In this document: positions 24,301 through 35,800 of the stretch, piece after piece
Position numbering within the stretch: position 1 is the first letter of the stretch
Layout of the letters: every line of letters begins with the position of its first letter
Source: Alentia gelatinosa
Taxonomy: Eukaryota > Annelida > Polychaeta > Phyllodocida > Polynoidae
NCBI GenBank assembly: GCA_950022655.1
Contig: OX465579.1
Span: 77,263,193-77,327,192, forward strand
Direction: 5' to 3'
Length of the DNA: 64,000 bases
The notes under the pieces: model-generated
The model's input: the letters and a program-made list of their open reading frames with translations, nothing else
Told to the model about the DNA's origin: nothing
The model's database searches: none
Translations under genes and position numbers: made by a program

Positions 24301-25181
24301 GATTTTCTGAACATTGAGTGTTTTTAATCATATCAAGAAGCCATAATGGAAGTCCTAGGAAATACATTTACCATATTAGCCATCTACTGAAAAAGACCTG
24401 CAGAAACATCTACTCAGTCATAGGCATCATTTATTTGCAAGATTTCAGGTGTAGACACCTCTATGAGCTACTTGGTGACAATATTTCTTTTAGACCCGAG
24501 TAATTGGTGTTGGCCATAACCAAGTAGAACAGGGGAGACGTACGCCTAAATTCGAGTCCTGGTCTAGGGGAATTTATTTTTAAAAATGCACCGGCACTAC
24601 GTCACTATTCACTAGTAAAGGCCACCTACAAACGCCCAGAATGTCGTTATAAATAGAGGGTTGTTCCACTCTGCCTGGCATGTTTAATGTATTTGGAAGT
24701 AAGTTAGGCACAGCACAAATACCGAGCTGGCTAATTGAGCATAGGCACCCATTAATTAAACATTTAGTTTCAACTCAATCCATACCAGGTACATTCCCTA
24801 TTACAGCTTGCATTCCATCGTCTCAGTATCAACTTCCATCCCGTTTACTTCTTTCTTCAAGCGATCCACATTTATAGTCGATCCCTCAGCTAGCATATAT
24901 AGAAAATATTAAATCAGCGAGACTCATTATATATTACATACGCGAAACTTATGTTATCAAGCATAGTTAGTAACAAGCGCTGCGACTTGCTATAACTTAC
25001 TATGTTGATACTCTAGTTCTACTGCATTTGATACGGGATGCATGTGTCAAGACTTAGATTGGAGATAAAATCTTGTACCATGTCAAGGCTTAACAACCTT
25101 GACTCCTGTAATTTACATAAAAGGTGTCATCCATTTCTTTCTCTTGCAGCACTGAACCAATCAGGAAATCCAGGCGAATAA
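9307..25181 (+). CDS. NEK8: NIMA-related Ser/Thr kinase 8 with RCC1 propeller (15 coding exons, complete)
   Basis: Ciliary kinase; in vertebrates it acts in the inversin compartment of primary cilia. Exons: 9307-9353, 10507-10712, 11970-12025, 12252-12428, 12886-13017, 15022-15230, 15885-15946, 16781-17040, 17569-17716, 21079-21155, 22012-22280, 22589-22725, 23278-23433, 24125-24283, 25150-25181. All junctions are GT-AG and frame is kept throughout, giving 708 residues. If exon 8 starts at 16829 the product is 692, the human length. The kinase covers about residues 4-258: glycine loop GRGAYG, K33 in VIIK, HRD with D128, DFG with D147, then [22 protein letters not shown] linker follows. The RCC1 repeats from about residue 330 include [39 protein letters not shown] and [13 protein letters not shown]. 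All catalytic residues are present. Nearest alternative is NEK9, but the short C-terminus and exon pattern fit NEK8. Confidence 0.96.
9614..10250. mobile_element. GC-rich element with a TTCCACCAAC-type left end
   Basis: Begins TTAAGTGCATGTTCCACCAAC and ends near TTAGTGGAACAG. It is rich in short CAGGTG/CACCTG-like words and more GC-rich than the flanks. The left end resembles that of the element at 10730-10975; the right boundary is unclear. In NEK8 intron 1; no ORF with recognisable content. Confidence 0.4.
10730..10975. mobile_element. TTAA-flanked non-autonomous element A (GCTGATTCCACC ends)
   Basis: Flanked by TTAA at 10726-10729 and 10976-10979. Left end GGGCTGATTCCACCAACACA; right end, reverse-complemented, ATGCTGATTCCACCGACACA (17 of 20 match). 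The interior has repeated GTGTCG/CGACAC words. TTAA duplication points to the piggyBac or Kolobok superfamilies. Lies in NEK8 intron 2. Confidence 0.75.
10980..11343. mobile_element. TTAA-flanked piggyBac-like MITE B
   Basis: Shares the TTAA at 10976-10979 with element A and ends at TTAA 11344-11347. Terminal inverted repeats are CCCTTTAAGGACGG and CCATTTAAGGACGC. TTAACCCTTT-type ends are typical of piggyBac-like elements. Inside the right end are three tandem units of about 33 bp, each with the palindrome GATGCCTCCAGGCATC. Confidence 0.75.
11645..11735. repeat. Short interspersed repeat fragment
   Basis: The phrase ATGGAGTATGAGTTCCT...CATATGGAG resembles 2520-2580 and 18285-18340. Probably fragments of one TE family; boundaries not defined. 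Confidence 0.4.
13427..14421. mobile_element. 1-kb element with GGCTGTATTCCACCAAACAA ends
   Basis: The right end reads TTGTTGGTGGAATACAGGC, the inverse of the left. The interior holds many AACAGACGT/ACGTCTGTT words in both orientations, and GC content is well above the intron average. It is flanked by an 18-bp direct repeat GTATACTACCCAAGGTTG (13397-13414 and 14437-14454). No coding sequence recognised. In NEK8 intron 5. Confidence 0.65.
15340..15450 (+). mobile_element. tRNA-headed SINE, copy 1
   Basis: Pol III B-box GGTTCGAGCCC at 15389-15399 and an A-box-like GCTCAGTCGGGAG upstream, then CATGCCGTTGTGTTTCC. It does not fold into a full cloverleaf that I can support, so it is called a SINE head and not a tRNA gene. 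NEK8 intron 6. Confidence 0.55.
16198..16310 (+). mobile_element. tRNA-headed SINE, copy 2
   Basis: B-box GGTTCGAACCC at 16243-16253, followed by CTAGCCATGCCGCCGTGTTTCC, matching copy 1 after its B-box. Lies in NEK8 intron 7, so the two copies bracket exon 7. Confidence 0.55.
16606..16780. mobile_element. Palindromic MITE abutting NEK8 exon 8
   Basis: Left arm GGAATAGGGAAACCAAGT..AAAATTACTCGGTGAGGA; right arm GGGCAGTAATTTTTCC..CCTCACC..GTTTCCCTCTATT. Related end sequence occurs at 63545-63630 and 14611-14645. The right arm supplies the pyrimidine tract and AG used here as the exon 8 acceptor. Confidence 0.65.
17866..18155. mobile_element. Palindrome-containing MITE, copy 1
   Basis: Opens TATCCTACCCCTCATATAAA and contains GGGTAGGATAAAATCTA, then a hairpin with arms CATATGATTGTTTATATGGC and its complement. 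A related copy is at 22742-23035. NEK8 intron 9. Confidence 0.65.
18830..19037 (+). mobile_element. SINE-like element with (AAAC)n tail
   Basis: Contains GTGGTGTGGGATGTTAAA, GATTCGATCACCACCCCTG and ends AAATCAAACAAACAAAC. It matches 29565-29765 part by part. The LINE begins immediately after its tail. Confidence 0.6.
19038..20806 (+). pseudogene. 5'-truncated LINE with intact reverse transcriptase C-terminal half and poly(A)
   Basis: One frame is open to the stop at 20385-20387. It carries the RT blocks [65 protein letters not shown] and the catalytic box LMYADDLVI, then a thumb region with [11 protein letters not shown]. The upstream endonuclease domain and the first RT part are missing. 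The 3' end is AATAAA plus poly(A) near 20787-20806. Box style fits the Jockey/CR1 group. Frame intact over more than 400 codons suggests a recent insertion. It lies in NEK8 intron 9, same orientation as the gene. The open frame seems to start at 18966, but codons before 19038 belong to the SINE-like tail. Confidence 0.85.
22742..23035. mobile_element. Palindrome-containing MITE, copy 2
   Basis: Opens TATCCTACCCCTAATAAA, repeats GGGTAGGATAAAATCTAG, then a hairpin whose arms include TTATTTATGCCACTC / GTGTGGCATAAATAA and GAGTTTGAG / CTCAAACTC. Same plan as 17866-18155. NEK8 intron 12. Confidence 0.65.
24008..24078 (+). pseudogene. Decayed duplicate of NEK8 exon 14 start
   Basis: This 71-bp segment matches 24101-24171 (the branch/acceptor region and first 47 nt of exon 14) with 11 differences, offset 93 bp. 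It keeps the AG acceptor and reads [16 protein letters not shown] before a stop at about 24096-24098. The RCC1 glycine after Trp is now Arg. Use as an exon would truncate the protein. Confidence 0.8.
24510..24600 (+). repeat. Possible tRNA-like SINE head
   Basis: AAATTCGAGTCCTGG resembles a degenerate B-box. The upstream A-box is weak. Low support. Confidence 0.3.
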
Positions 25182-25392
25182 ATATTTGAAAGGGAGTTAC
25201 TCATCTGATAGTTCTCAAACAGACATGTTATGGCGATATCAAGTCTGAGACGAGCACAAGCCTGTTGTGGACCAACGGACCTATTATAAACGTGGACCTA
25301 TATATTTAGGAGTAAAACATTGGACTGCACTGACCAAGAAACCCAGAATCGTAGACCTTTCGACACCAGAGTCTATCACAAGGCATTCATTA

Positions 25393-25838
25393 CAGTAAAC
25401 CCCCGCTTAAGGAACAACCCGCGTTAACGGAGAAATTGCTCGGAATGGATATCTGATCCTCTAAATAGTATGTGTTTATTTTAACCTCGTGTAAAGGGGC
25501 ACCTTACGTTAACAGAATCATTTCGGTATGCAATACTTCTCAACTCCATGTAAGGGGGCACGCTGGAGAGACACCTTATCAAATGTGATGGGACAATGAG
25601 GGAACAGCACAGTCTAATTAGATTACCCAAATTACTGTTCATGGTGTGTGTGTGGCGCGTATACTGCTTTCTTAACTGATACTTTATCCACTCAGCATAA
25701 CCGTGCACACACCAATAGATGACACTACGAGTGCATAGGGCCTGGTATAGTATATAATCATTGACAGACTGAAATTCCGTATAAGCGGGCATAAATCTTT
25801 TTTGGAAAGAGGGTAATCCCAAAAGCGGGATTTCACTG
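25393..25838. mobile_element. Pogo-like MITE with TA target site
   Basis: Starts CAGTAAACCCCCGCTTAA and ends AAGCGGGATTTCACTG, flanked on both sides by TA. It shares internal phrases (GAACGG/GGAATGG, TTTATTTTAACC) with 47839-48652. TA duplication and CAGTAAA-CCCCG ends fit the pogo/Tigger branch of Tc1-mariner. Probably within the NEK8 3' UTR. Confidence 0.7.
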
Positions 25839-26102
25839 TATATAATACTATTTTTTTTGCCAAATAATGTGATTTGCACTATTATAATTATCACTTATAC
25901 TTAGCATAAGCTATATATCAATATTTGAGATAACTGCCAAACTATCTATACTCATGTATCACATACCCATTACATTACCATTGATATTATATGATAACTC
26001 ATGTAATTTTCGCAGTTTTTGTCGTACATGTGAAATGTTGGAATGACAGACGCTGAAACTTGTTCATGTTAGACGTATACCTTTATTTGCTTAATTAAGA
26101 GA

Positions 26103-26108
26103 AATAAA
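26103..26108 (+). promoter_or_regulatory. Candidate poly(A) signal of NEK8
   Basis: AATAAA about 920 bp after the NEK8 stop. Another AATAAA at 25177-25182 overlaps the stop codon itself and is unlikely to serve. If the distal signal is used, the 3' UTR includes the pogo-like MITE at 25393-25838. Confidence 0.3.
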
Positions 26109-26642
26109 ACGAGGTCAGAATGCTGCAGAGCAGTATTTCTACTACCAGAATAAGACCTGTAAATATATATATCAAAACAAAAGAGACATTTTAACCTAAA
26201 ACAAAGCAGGTCCTTTAGAAGGATTGCCAAGGTTGTATGCCAGTGTGAATTGGGCGGTTTTTAAATAAATAATTCAAGACGATATTTTACGTTTACAACT
26301 TAAATTTTATTTATCAATATAGGGTACAGTATAATAAGTCTCGTCCTTAAGATTTCGGTTATTACAAATAAAAATGGATTTTCGTACCCTGTGAACAAAA
26401 GAAATTCCAAAACTAACCATGTAAGAAACCTAAAGAGACCAATGGTTATCGCTTCAAGGCCAAATAGTCTCAACCACCGTGTCAAGTTCTGTTCCTATCA
26501 GTTAAAGTATTTTTTAATGTATCGCCACTTCACCAACACGTACCATACATTATAACAATGCGAAAAGGTATTGTTAGGAATGGATTTTCCTTTCCATATT
26601 TGGGTACAAGGGTTGGCCTGGCAGTGGTCTGAAACAAACACA

Positions 26643-26648
26643 TTTATT
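26643..26648 (-). promoter_or_regulatory. Candidate poly(A) signal of SNRPA1
   Basis: Reverse-strand AATAAA about 155 bp past the SNRPA1 stop. A second candidate is at 26306-26311. NEK8 and SNRPA1 converge here, so their 3' ends lie close together. Confidence 0.35.
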
Positions 26649-26800
26649 AAGGAACATGTAACACAACCCAAGAAGCAACTCCCTGAAAGGTCATTTATAG
26701 TGACGGTGATACTACAAATTCTCATGGACGATCTTCGATTCGTCACTTGAGAAATATTTGACAAGTTATTTACATCGTAGTCGTGAGCCCGCTGTTTGCC

Positions 26801-29800
26801 TCAGGTTTCCATTTCTTCACCACCTGGAATGAGATAACAACCACAGGTATTATTACAGCAGAGAACGAGCCAATGAAAACTAACCGAAAATATATCTGCC
26901 ATCACAAAACTAGGGTACCATGCTTCTACGTTGATTCACTTCCATTGAGTACAGGGATGCCAGTGAGGTTTCACCAAAAAAACGGAATTATTTAAACCCA
27001 TATTTCTCAAAAATTCTTTACTGTTAATTATGTACTTGCATTGATTATGAATAAATATTGGTATACATGCTATTGGGATATCAATAAAGATATCTCTATA
27101 GGGATATCAGAAGATAAAAAAAATCAAAATCCGATTATTTACTTGGATTTGAATTTTTTTTTAAAGTACATAAAGACTTAAACAAGTCTAGGCAGGCATG
27201 GGAAGAATATAGGTCAGATGCTTGAGCTCCAGGCGTGGCCCTCATGTGGTCCTCAATACTCTCCCTACACAGGTTGGGTTTCCGGGGTTCCGCTGTTAGC
27301 CTATGGCAGCTCACCATGCACACGGGGAGAGTTCCGGAGAAAACCCGGTCGCTAAACGGGTGGTTCTGGTTACCACTAAGTCCTATGGAAGGCCCGGGGC
27401 TGGTACTCCCGCCGCCGGGCCTCCGCTACCGACTGCCGGGCCTCCGCTACCGGCCGCTAGTATACTACATTTCATTGAATTAATTTAGAATAAAAAAAAT
27501 AACATCCCTGTGAGTAAGAGCAGAGTAGTCAATCAGCAAAAATAAGCAACTTTTGAAATAGTCAAAATCAGTCTAGCTGTAAAGGATGAGTTTGTGCTAC
27601 GGCCAGGAGAAACTGATTCAATATTGTTTATATGTGTAATTTTCGCCTAGATCCAGTTTACAAGAAACCTGTCTATGTATGGGAAATTATTATCATATAC
27701 CTATGGCCGAACGTCTATGAAGTATTACCCACTGCTAGGGGTGAAGTATGAACATTGTTCGGGGGCACTGTGCCCGTAGTGAATGAGCATGAATCGATGA
27801 CTTAGTAAATGGATTAAATGACCTTTTCTCATCAATTTCAGGCCTATGATAATAGATAGGAAAACATAGTGACTAAGTCTATAGGCACACCATTCTCGTT
27901 ATTTTAGGTTACAAACAAACTCGAACGACCATACCCATGGTCTGAATAACCATGTTTTCTCTTAGTGCAAATATTTTACAGGTGAGATCGTACTCATACA
28001 TGCAGCGCGCACACACACCCCTGTTTACATCACAGACGAACACACTGACGTCTGTTCTAAAAACAAACTTTTCAGAGCAGGAAATCTTAAATATGGCCTC
28101 AACATTTACGGATGTTTATAGACAAAACTCAGTTTCAAAGATTGAACATTATCCTCAGGCCATCACTAGCTCTTCGAATTCATACTTGTCTATAATTTGG
28201 AATTTTGGTTATATGCATAGTATACTAGCCTCTGTGTTAAAGTAATTGGTTACTACAAGATACAGGGATGCCAGTTGCCCCCCCCCCCCCCCAAAAAAAA
28301 AATAGTGGAAAATTTGAATTTTGTGCTGGCACCTAGTTTTCACAGCTGGGAGTAATACTATTCTTTTCCAAGATGGCGGCTAGAAAACACACACCACATG
28401 AGTTAGTGGCCTTAAGAAACTATTCAAATTCAGAACATAAAGCACACTGTACACATATTTTATAGACAAATTAATGTTATTACTGGTCTTCTATTCCATG
28501 AGTTTAGCTAGCGAATTTTGAGGAATCAGATTGTTGGATCCTAAATGCTGCCTGGGTCTTCGACACAATTTTCCGTAGAATTTTCTGCCTCAAGGAGGAG
28601 TGTGAAAATCAGGTCGGCCTCTGCCACAGTATAGGGCCAAGGGCTGCGGAGAGATGCAAGGGCTGTGTTCCTGGCCTTCGGTATATTGGTACTGTGTCTT
28701 TAACTTGGGTAACTTTGCCAATTTTAAATGCAAACAACTGTTTTTATTGGCATGAATAAAGCTCAAATGAAATAATTTTATAGACTATACATTTTGAAAA
28801 GTGAATTTCCACTGAAAAGCGGAAAACGGGCATCCCTGATGATAAGATAGAACAACATTATGTATATGACACATGGCTGTATATTTGGTGCGGGCCTTGT
28901 CGTCAGCCCCATCACTACTCACTGTCAAGCCCGGTCTTCAGCTAACTGACAAGAGCACAGACGAATTATTTTATAATATTTGTGGTCAAATTTTGTGCGT
29001 AGACCAAACATTACGTAGACCCAACCATCGTGGCACATTTCCTGGTTCATCGACTACAGAAGAATACATGTAAAGTGAAGTGTTATATATCACGCGAGAT
29101 GAATATTAAATGAAATAAATGCTTACCATTATCAGGTCAGTGCTTAATATTCCAAATACATGTATTGTACTTTATATTGTTATTCATAGCGAGACTATTA
29201 GTCACTTGATGTACTACTTAATATTCATTGATCCTTTTTTGGTCTGCATTAATCCTGTTTCATAGCAGCATTCAATATGTTAATATATGCAAGTCTTGCT
29301 TTAGTTGATTGGCAGATAAAATAATCATAATAGACTATTTACAAGAGTGGTGGGAGTTACCTGTTGAGGGCATCTTGCCATTTTCCCTGCCAGGAATCTG
29401 TCCAGACTGTAGTAACTTGTTCAGCATCTCCACCTCCTCTAACGTCTTGGCGTTTGCAATGGCAACCTGGAGTGCAGCAGAAACAACCGTTAAATTATAT
29501 CATAATATCTGCGAGCGGTTACATTGAAAAATATCTTGGAAGCGAGAGCAAAGTCTTCTAAAGCCAGCCTTCTCATACCCCGTCTATGAGGTGTGGGAAG
29601 TAAAAGAACTCTAACCTCGGTAAATGCATAGGGGTTAGATTTCTACCTAGATTCATCCCATAGATTCGTTCAACACCCCTGTTGTGTAAACCAGCGAGAA
29701 AGGATGAACCTTGAGGAAGTCCATATATACCCTCAGGGTCCCCTGGGACGTTAAACAAACAAACCTAACTTCAAAGAAGAACAAACAAAATAATCAAACT

Positions 29801-32800
29801 TCCAAAGAGAGAAACTATGTTTATGTCACTGTCGGATAATGTTTTTATACATGATGGTTTAATAACAGAGTGTATTATTCTAATTCAAATAGCTGACAGA
29901 GCAGGCCGGTGAAGTCGTGTTAATCTTATGCCATAGTCACACGAAGGATGCAATGTGTTTGAACTACAAATACTTGTCCTGTGTAGCCAATCCATAGTTT
30001 GCGTATTGCCGTTCCTGGAGTACAATAATCAATGGGCATCAAACCTCTCTGGATCAGTCTATGGCTCCAGACATTAAGAATACTATAACAGCATTTAGGT
30101 AATATCCGATTACTTACGTTGGTAAAAGTATCAAGAAGAATTAAGGTTCTTGCGAGCCTAGGGACACTGATGAGTGCCCTAGGGTAACAGGAATTTCCTC
30201 CCAGTTGCACTAGGGCTACGAAGAAAGTAGTCCCTAGCGCGAGTAAGAATTGTACATAAAACATTACCTTGATTGCCTCTATGTCAAGCTTCTTGGACTC
30301 TGGAACTGACGGACCTCCGGTTGCAGCCGTTGTGGCACCTGGGGCAGTTTTCTTCTCGTTCAGTCCAGCACCAGGCACGAAGGTCTTGGAGCGCTTCCCA
30401 ATGTCCCGTGCTAGCTGCTGGCCACGCTTACCCTTGAACATCTTACCGGCGGCCTCTCGCTCCTGTGAGTTTTAGGAATAAGTATGACAGTTGAGCTTGG
30501 GTAAGCTAAGCCTAGCAATCAATGATATTTGATACCAATTTGGAAACTATGATTTGCTATTATTTAGACCGTCCAGTCGGGCAATGGCTATGTGCGGCCG
30601 ACTAATAGATGTGTTAAATGAAAACCTTAAAATTTACGGTATTAATAATTTAGTTTAATACTTGCGTCCCAGGTAAATTTTAAAGGTACAAGCATGTCTT
30701 AATTAACAGTAACTTTGAATCTTACCTTTAATTTGACCTTTTGGAAGTCTAATATGCGCACTTGTGGGAGTTTGTGAATGACATATAGTCTGTATTGCTT
30801 CTTTGCTGTGACGGGATTTCGAAAGAAACTGTAATAAAAATGCATTGTGACTATATTATTACTTTTGTATCATAAGCGCCTGACATACAAATTACTTATC
30901 AAACATATATTTCATATCTAGTTGGATAATACATGTAGAGATAACTGCAGACATACACATACAGGGAGGGAAGGGAGACCAATAGAGTACGCGAAAAATG
31001 AGGGGTATCAAAGGAAGAAATTAAGAGGGCGGACAGAGACAGAGATACATAGAAGTGAAGTTGGGGGATCAAAGATTCACAGAAAATAACAAAGTAGCTA
31101 AAGCTATATTGACATCTAATGTACTTCCTTGATGAAATGTATAAAACACTTTTATTCAGATATGGTCTTTAAGAGAATACCTAGTGATCAAAAATATAAT
31201 GTATTATTTCAACCCACCCTTCACCTATACTATCTGTGTTGTTTGGACGCGTTCCCATTCTGCAGTACAATTACAAATGTTCTTACCAAATTGATGATAG
31301 AGTTTTCACTGTGCTCAAGTTGTCAATATCGCCAAGTTCTTGGAGGCTGTTATTTGTCAGAATCAGTGTTTCAAGCGCCGGCAAGGATTCCTCCAAATGT
31401 TCACCTATACGCCTAATAAATAAATGTAGACAAATGATTACCTTCCATTCTATGCAATAGTTATACACAGGGATGCTAGTGAGGTTTCACAAAAAAAACC
31501 GGAAATATTAAAACCCCTATTTTTCAATTTTTTTTTACTGTTAATGATGTACTTGCATTAATTATGAATAAATATTGGTATACATGTTACAGGGATGCCA
31601 GATGGGGTCAGGAAAAATTCCTACATGGGGACTGAGGCCAGTCTATGTATCACCTAAAACGCACATGGTTTAGGGGAATTCCCATCACTCTCCTAACAGA
31701 TTCTTGGGCATGGACTGGCAGTATAGGATATCTAGATATCTGCTATGAGAGTGGGTATATGTGTAGTTCTGCACTAAATGGGGTACTCTTCAAAGAAAAT
31801 CATTTAAGAAAGATTACCACACACTATCAGTTCTATATTCTGTAGAATACCATTAAAAGTTCATTAGGCATTCCTCTGATATTTTCTTTTAGACTTTTTA
31901 ATGCTTTAATAACTCTATTCTCACCTGACATATTTTAAGCCAATCAGATTTCAGTATTTAAGTTTGCCCTTATCCGTAGGAGCATTTCCCACAGGAATCC
32001 TACCATCCTACAGCTGTAGGTTGGAGCACTGGGATCCATAGGCTCTCTGACTGAGTGTGCTGGGGGTAGCGCAATTCAGAATTTTGAAAGATAACAGAAC
32101 AAATTCATCTACGATTTAGATATTAGGGAACCTGGAGTCTATAATGTTCTCAAAACATACAATTTCTTCATATTTTCATCTCTTTGAGACTCAAATGAAA
32201 ATCCTACTTGTAGGCAAAATCCTACAAACTGGCATCCCTGATGTTATAGAGATATCTTTATTGATATCCCTATAAGGATATCAGGAAGATAATAAAAAAA
32301 ATTAAAATCTGTAATTTACTTGAATTTGAATTTAAGAAAAAATGTACATAAAGACTTAAACAAGTCTAGGCAGGCATGGGGAGAATATAGGTCAGATGCT
32401 TGAGCTCCAGGCGTGGCCCTCGCGTGGCCCTCAATACTCTCCCTACACAGGTTTGGTTTCCGGGGTTTCACTGTTCACCTATGGCAGGTTAACATGGGGA
32501 CAGGGAGTGTTCCGGGGAAAACCCGGTGGCTAAACTGGTGGTTCTGGTTACCACTGAGTCCTATGGCAGGCCCGGGGCTGGTGCTCCCACCGCCGGGCCT
32601 GTGCTACCGGCCGCCGGGCCTCCGCTACCGGCCGCTAGTATACTACATTTCATTGACTTAATTTAGAATATACATATTATTTCCTAAGATGCCTGAAGAC
32701 CCGATCCTGGCGAAACCTTGACCTTATTTGCAAAAATCCCCTTTTCCCAGAGAGTTTCTCTACATTATCACTCTATTGGGGTGTGTTTCACTGTCTGAAT

Positions 32801-35800
32801 CCAAATACCTGTTGGTAAGACATAGGGTTGCCGTGCGTCCTGCCAAGCAACCATAGGGGACCAGGTATGACATCATTTGATGATGTCACACCCACCAGTG
32901 TACATGGTTACGGTGGTTAGGTACAGTTCTTAACTGTTATTCAAGGTAGCATCAAGCTAGGGGACAGACTTAGCCTCGTCTTACATATATCATATATATA
33001 CTATTTTCTCCTCTGTTATATAAGGATATGCATTGTGAACATATTCAGGAATAGATATGATAATCGTTTTCAGTATTCATATACTTTTAAAATCATAATC
33101 GGGGTCTGCGATACATGATTATAGATATTTGTTTGGATATCTAATACTATTCATAAAAGACATTAATTCAGAAAGTTTTTCTTTTAGAAAACTGAAAAAA
33201 TCATATTTTTCAGTATATTTCCTATATATATGAAGTCCCCCCCCCCCCCCGTTTGTGTCGGAGTGTGTCGGTAGCGTGGCAACCTTTCTTTTCCCGCCAA
33301 ACTGTTACGACACAATCAAACAAGGCTTTACGACACACTCCGACAGAGCCCTTCCGACAGGGATTTTCTTTGTCGCAGTGTGTCTTAAGCCTTGTCGGAG
33401 TGTGTCGGAAGCAGTGGGTACCCCCCTTAAAGGGGCAGTATCGTGGAGTGTCAGTATGTGGTGGGGCAGTATGGTTGAGGGGCAGTATGGTGGGGGGCAA
33501 TATGATTCAGGAGCAATTTTGGTGAGGGGTTGTGTGGTAAAGGGGCAGTCCGGTTGAGGAGTGAAAGTGTACTTAAGTATAAATGTATGAGTGAGGGGCG
33601 GTATAGTTTAGGAGCAGTATGGTTGTGAGACTGTTGTGAGATTGGGATTGAGGTACACCTGGTCTGAGTGGTGGGGACTTAAGGGTGATAGGGGTATTTG
33701 TTCCCAACAAATTCCGTTACCAAATTACAGAATCTCATGAGATTTTGAATTCAGACATGTTTTATAAGTGTACACCCTGCTGCTAGATTTCTGTACTGGG
33801 GGAAATTTATCAGAGACTGAGGAAAAGGTGTGAAGAACACCTATCTAGGTACATTATACCTGTTTCAGGTGTTAGAAGGTTGGGGGGGTGGGGGGGGGGT
33901 CCAGAAAATGTACATACGCAATCAGGGGGGTCCATGAGAAGCGTATGCCGTGTAACAGGGGGGGGGGGGGGGGGGGGGGGGGGTCAATTTTCCAGGAAAA
34001 TCTGCGTACGTACTTTATGGATGGCCCAATACAGGAGATGTAAACTAAAACGCCTGTCATAGACCCTCTTCACACTGGCGCCATCTTGTAATGGCCGCCT
34101 ATGTAGGTCACACGAAAACGAGGCGTGCGACCTTACTCCTGAGCGCTTAGCATAGAAAAAACAGTTTTTTCTAACTCGGAAAATGCTCTTGCTTTGTGAA
34201 TAATAGGCCGATATCCATAGATCATTGTTAGAAAGCTAGGACTCTGGTCTATTTGTTGATATACATATCATAAACCTATTTCTTGGCTAAGCCTTCCCTT
34301 GATAGCTTGAACTTTAGAATTTGTTAAGCAAAAATATTAAAACATGTTACCTTCCTACCTTCACAGTGATTTTATGAAAAATCTATTGCGATGACCTATA
34401 GAAATAACCATCCCATCTTCTTAGATACTTCAAGACGATTAAATTGATACCTATGTTGGCAGGCTGTGATAGATATTTCTTGGTGTAATGTAACATTATG
34501 ACAGATGAAAAAGAATATAAATGTATGATATTGGCAAGGGAATATCAGCGTCCTTACCCATATAATTTTATTGATTATCAAAATTCCAGATAGGAAATGC
34601 ATGTTATTTATATAAGAATTATCTATCATTTATATAAGAAATAGATATAAAAATAAACATTGGGCTACGAAATGGGTGGGCTGGCTGAACATTTAATATG
34701 GTTAAAATCACAATTCATGTATCTATGTAATTATTTGCTTGTGCTTTTCTAACTTGAAAGATGGAAATTGGTCTCATGCCATGAATAATCGGCGATTTTT
34801 ATAATCAATACATTGTTAGAAAGCTGAGACTTGAGTCTATCTGTTGGGATATATATGATATACCTGTGTTATGGATAGGAAACCTGTCAATTATTGGCAG
34901 ACTTGCATCCTTGTATTATTATTGATAAATATATTGACTACTACATTGTCAAGCCATTGCTACAACAACTAATAGATAATAACAATGTATGTATGTATTA
35001 TTATAACAAAGTACACATATGCACACACTTGCAAATAGATTTGTGAAAGGAACCAGTAAAACTCATAATTGTTGCCCAAAACATTTTGAAAATATCCATG
35101 AAAACATTCCCACAGATATTCCCAAAAATATTCCTAATCCTGTTACTATAGCAGCTATAATGTGGCAGAGTCCAGTGTTTTCACACCTTGTTCCAGATGT
35201 CAAGACTCTCCACTCAGGTGTTATGCCTCAGGAGGTGTGATAGAAAGGCAAACTGTGAAAAATACGGGCTGTATCTGTGAATTTAAGCTTCTACACATAG
35301 CCACCCACTACACAGTGAAGCCACACTAGGTCGCACGCCTCGTTTTCGATTACACACATTGACGCTGGTTTTCGGCAAGTGGTGCGCTGTTATATAAGAC
35401 CAGCGCAACCCGTTATCACCGCGACCAACGCGCCACGCTAGTGTGAAAGTGGTGAATTGATGTTTTAAAATATATCTAAATTCGTTGCAACTCAATCCTA
35501 GAAAATATAGGAATATCTGTCTAAAGAAATAAAGAAGTTTAAATATCATGATTGTTCCCAGTTTAATATTAGAAAAATGGTAAATTAATCATTCTTACTT
35601 TTGATTCTCTCCAAATTCTGGAGCAAAAAGCCGTTAGATTAACTGATGAACGGCTTAGGGGAATATCTTAGTAATTTCACATTAAGAATACATACACTAC
35701 TCTGTTGTTGTTGAGAAATATACACTTCAGTCTTCTCAATAATGGAAACCCATCGACTTTACGGATCTCATTATCGGACATATCTATTGTGTCGAACTGA

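Noticed and set aside
25177..25182. AATAAA as NEK8 poly(A) signal
   Set aside because: Overlaps the stop codon; a functional 3' end there would leave almost no 3' UTR.
28880..28935. Alternative last exon for SNRPA1
   Set aside because: It would add a long non-conserved tail running into a MITE; 26801-26823 instead gives the expected acidic tail and stop.
33253..33557. Forward frames of 90-100 codons
   Set aside because: Translation of GTCGG and GCAGTATGG repeats.
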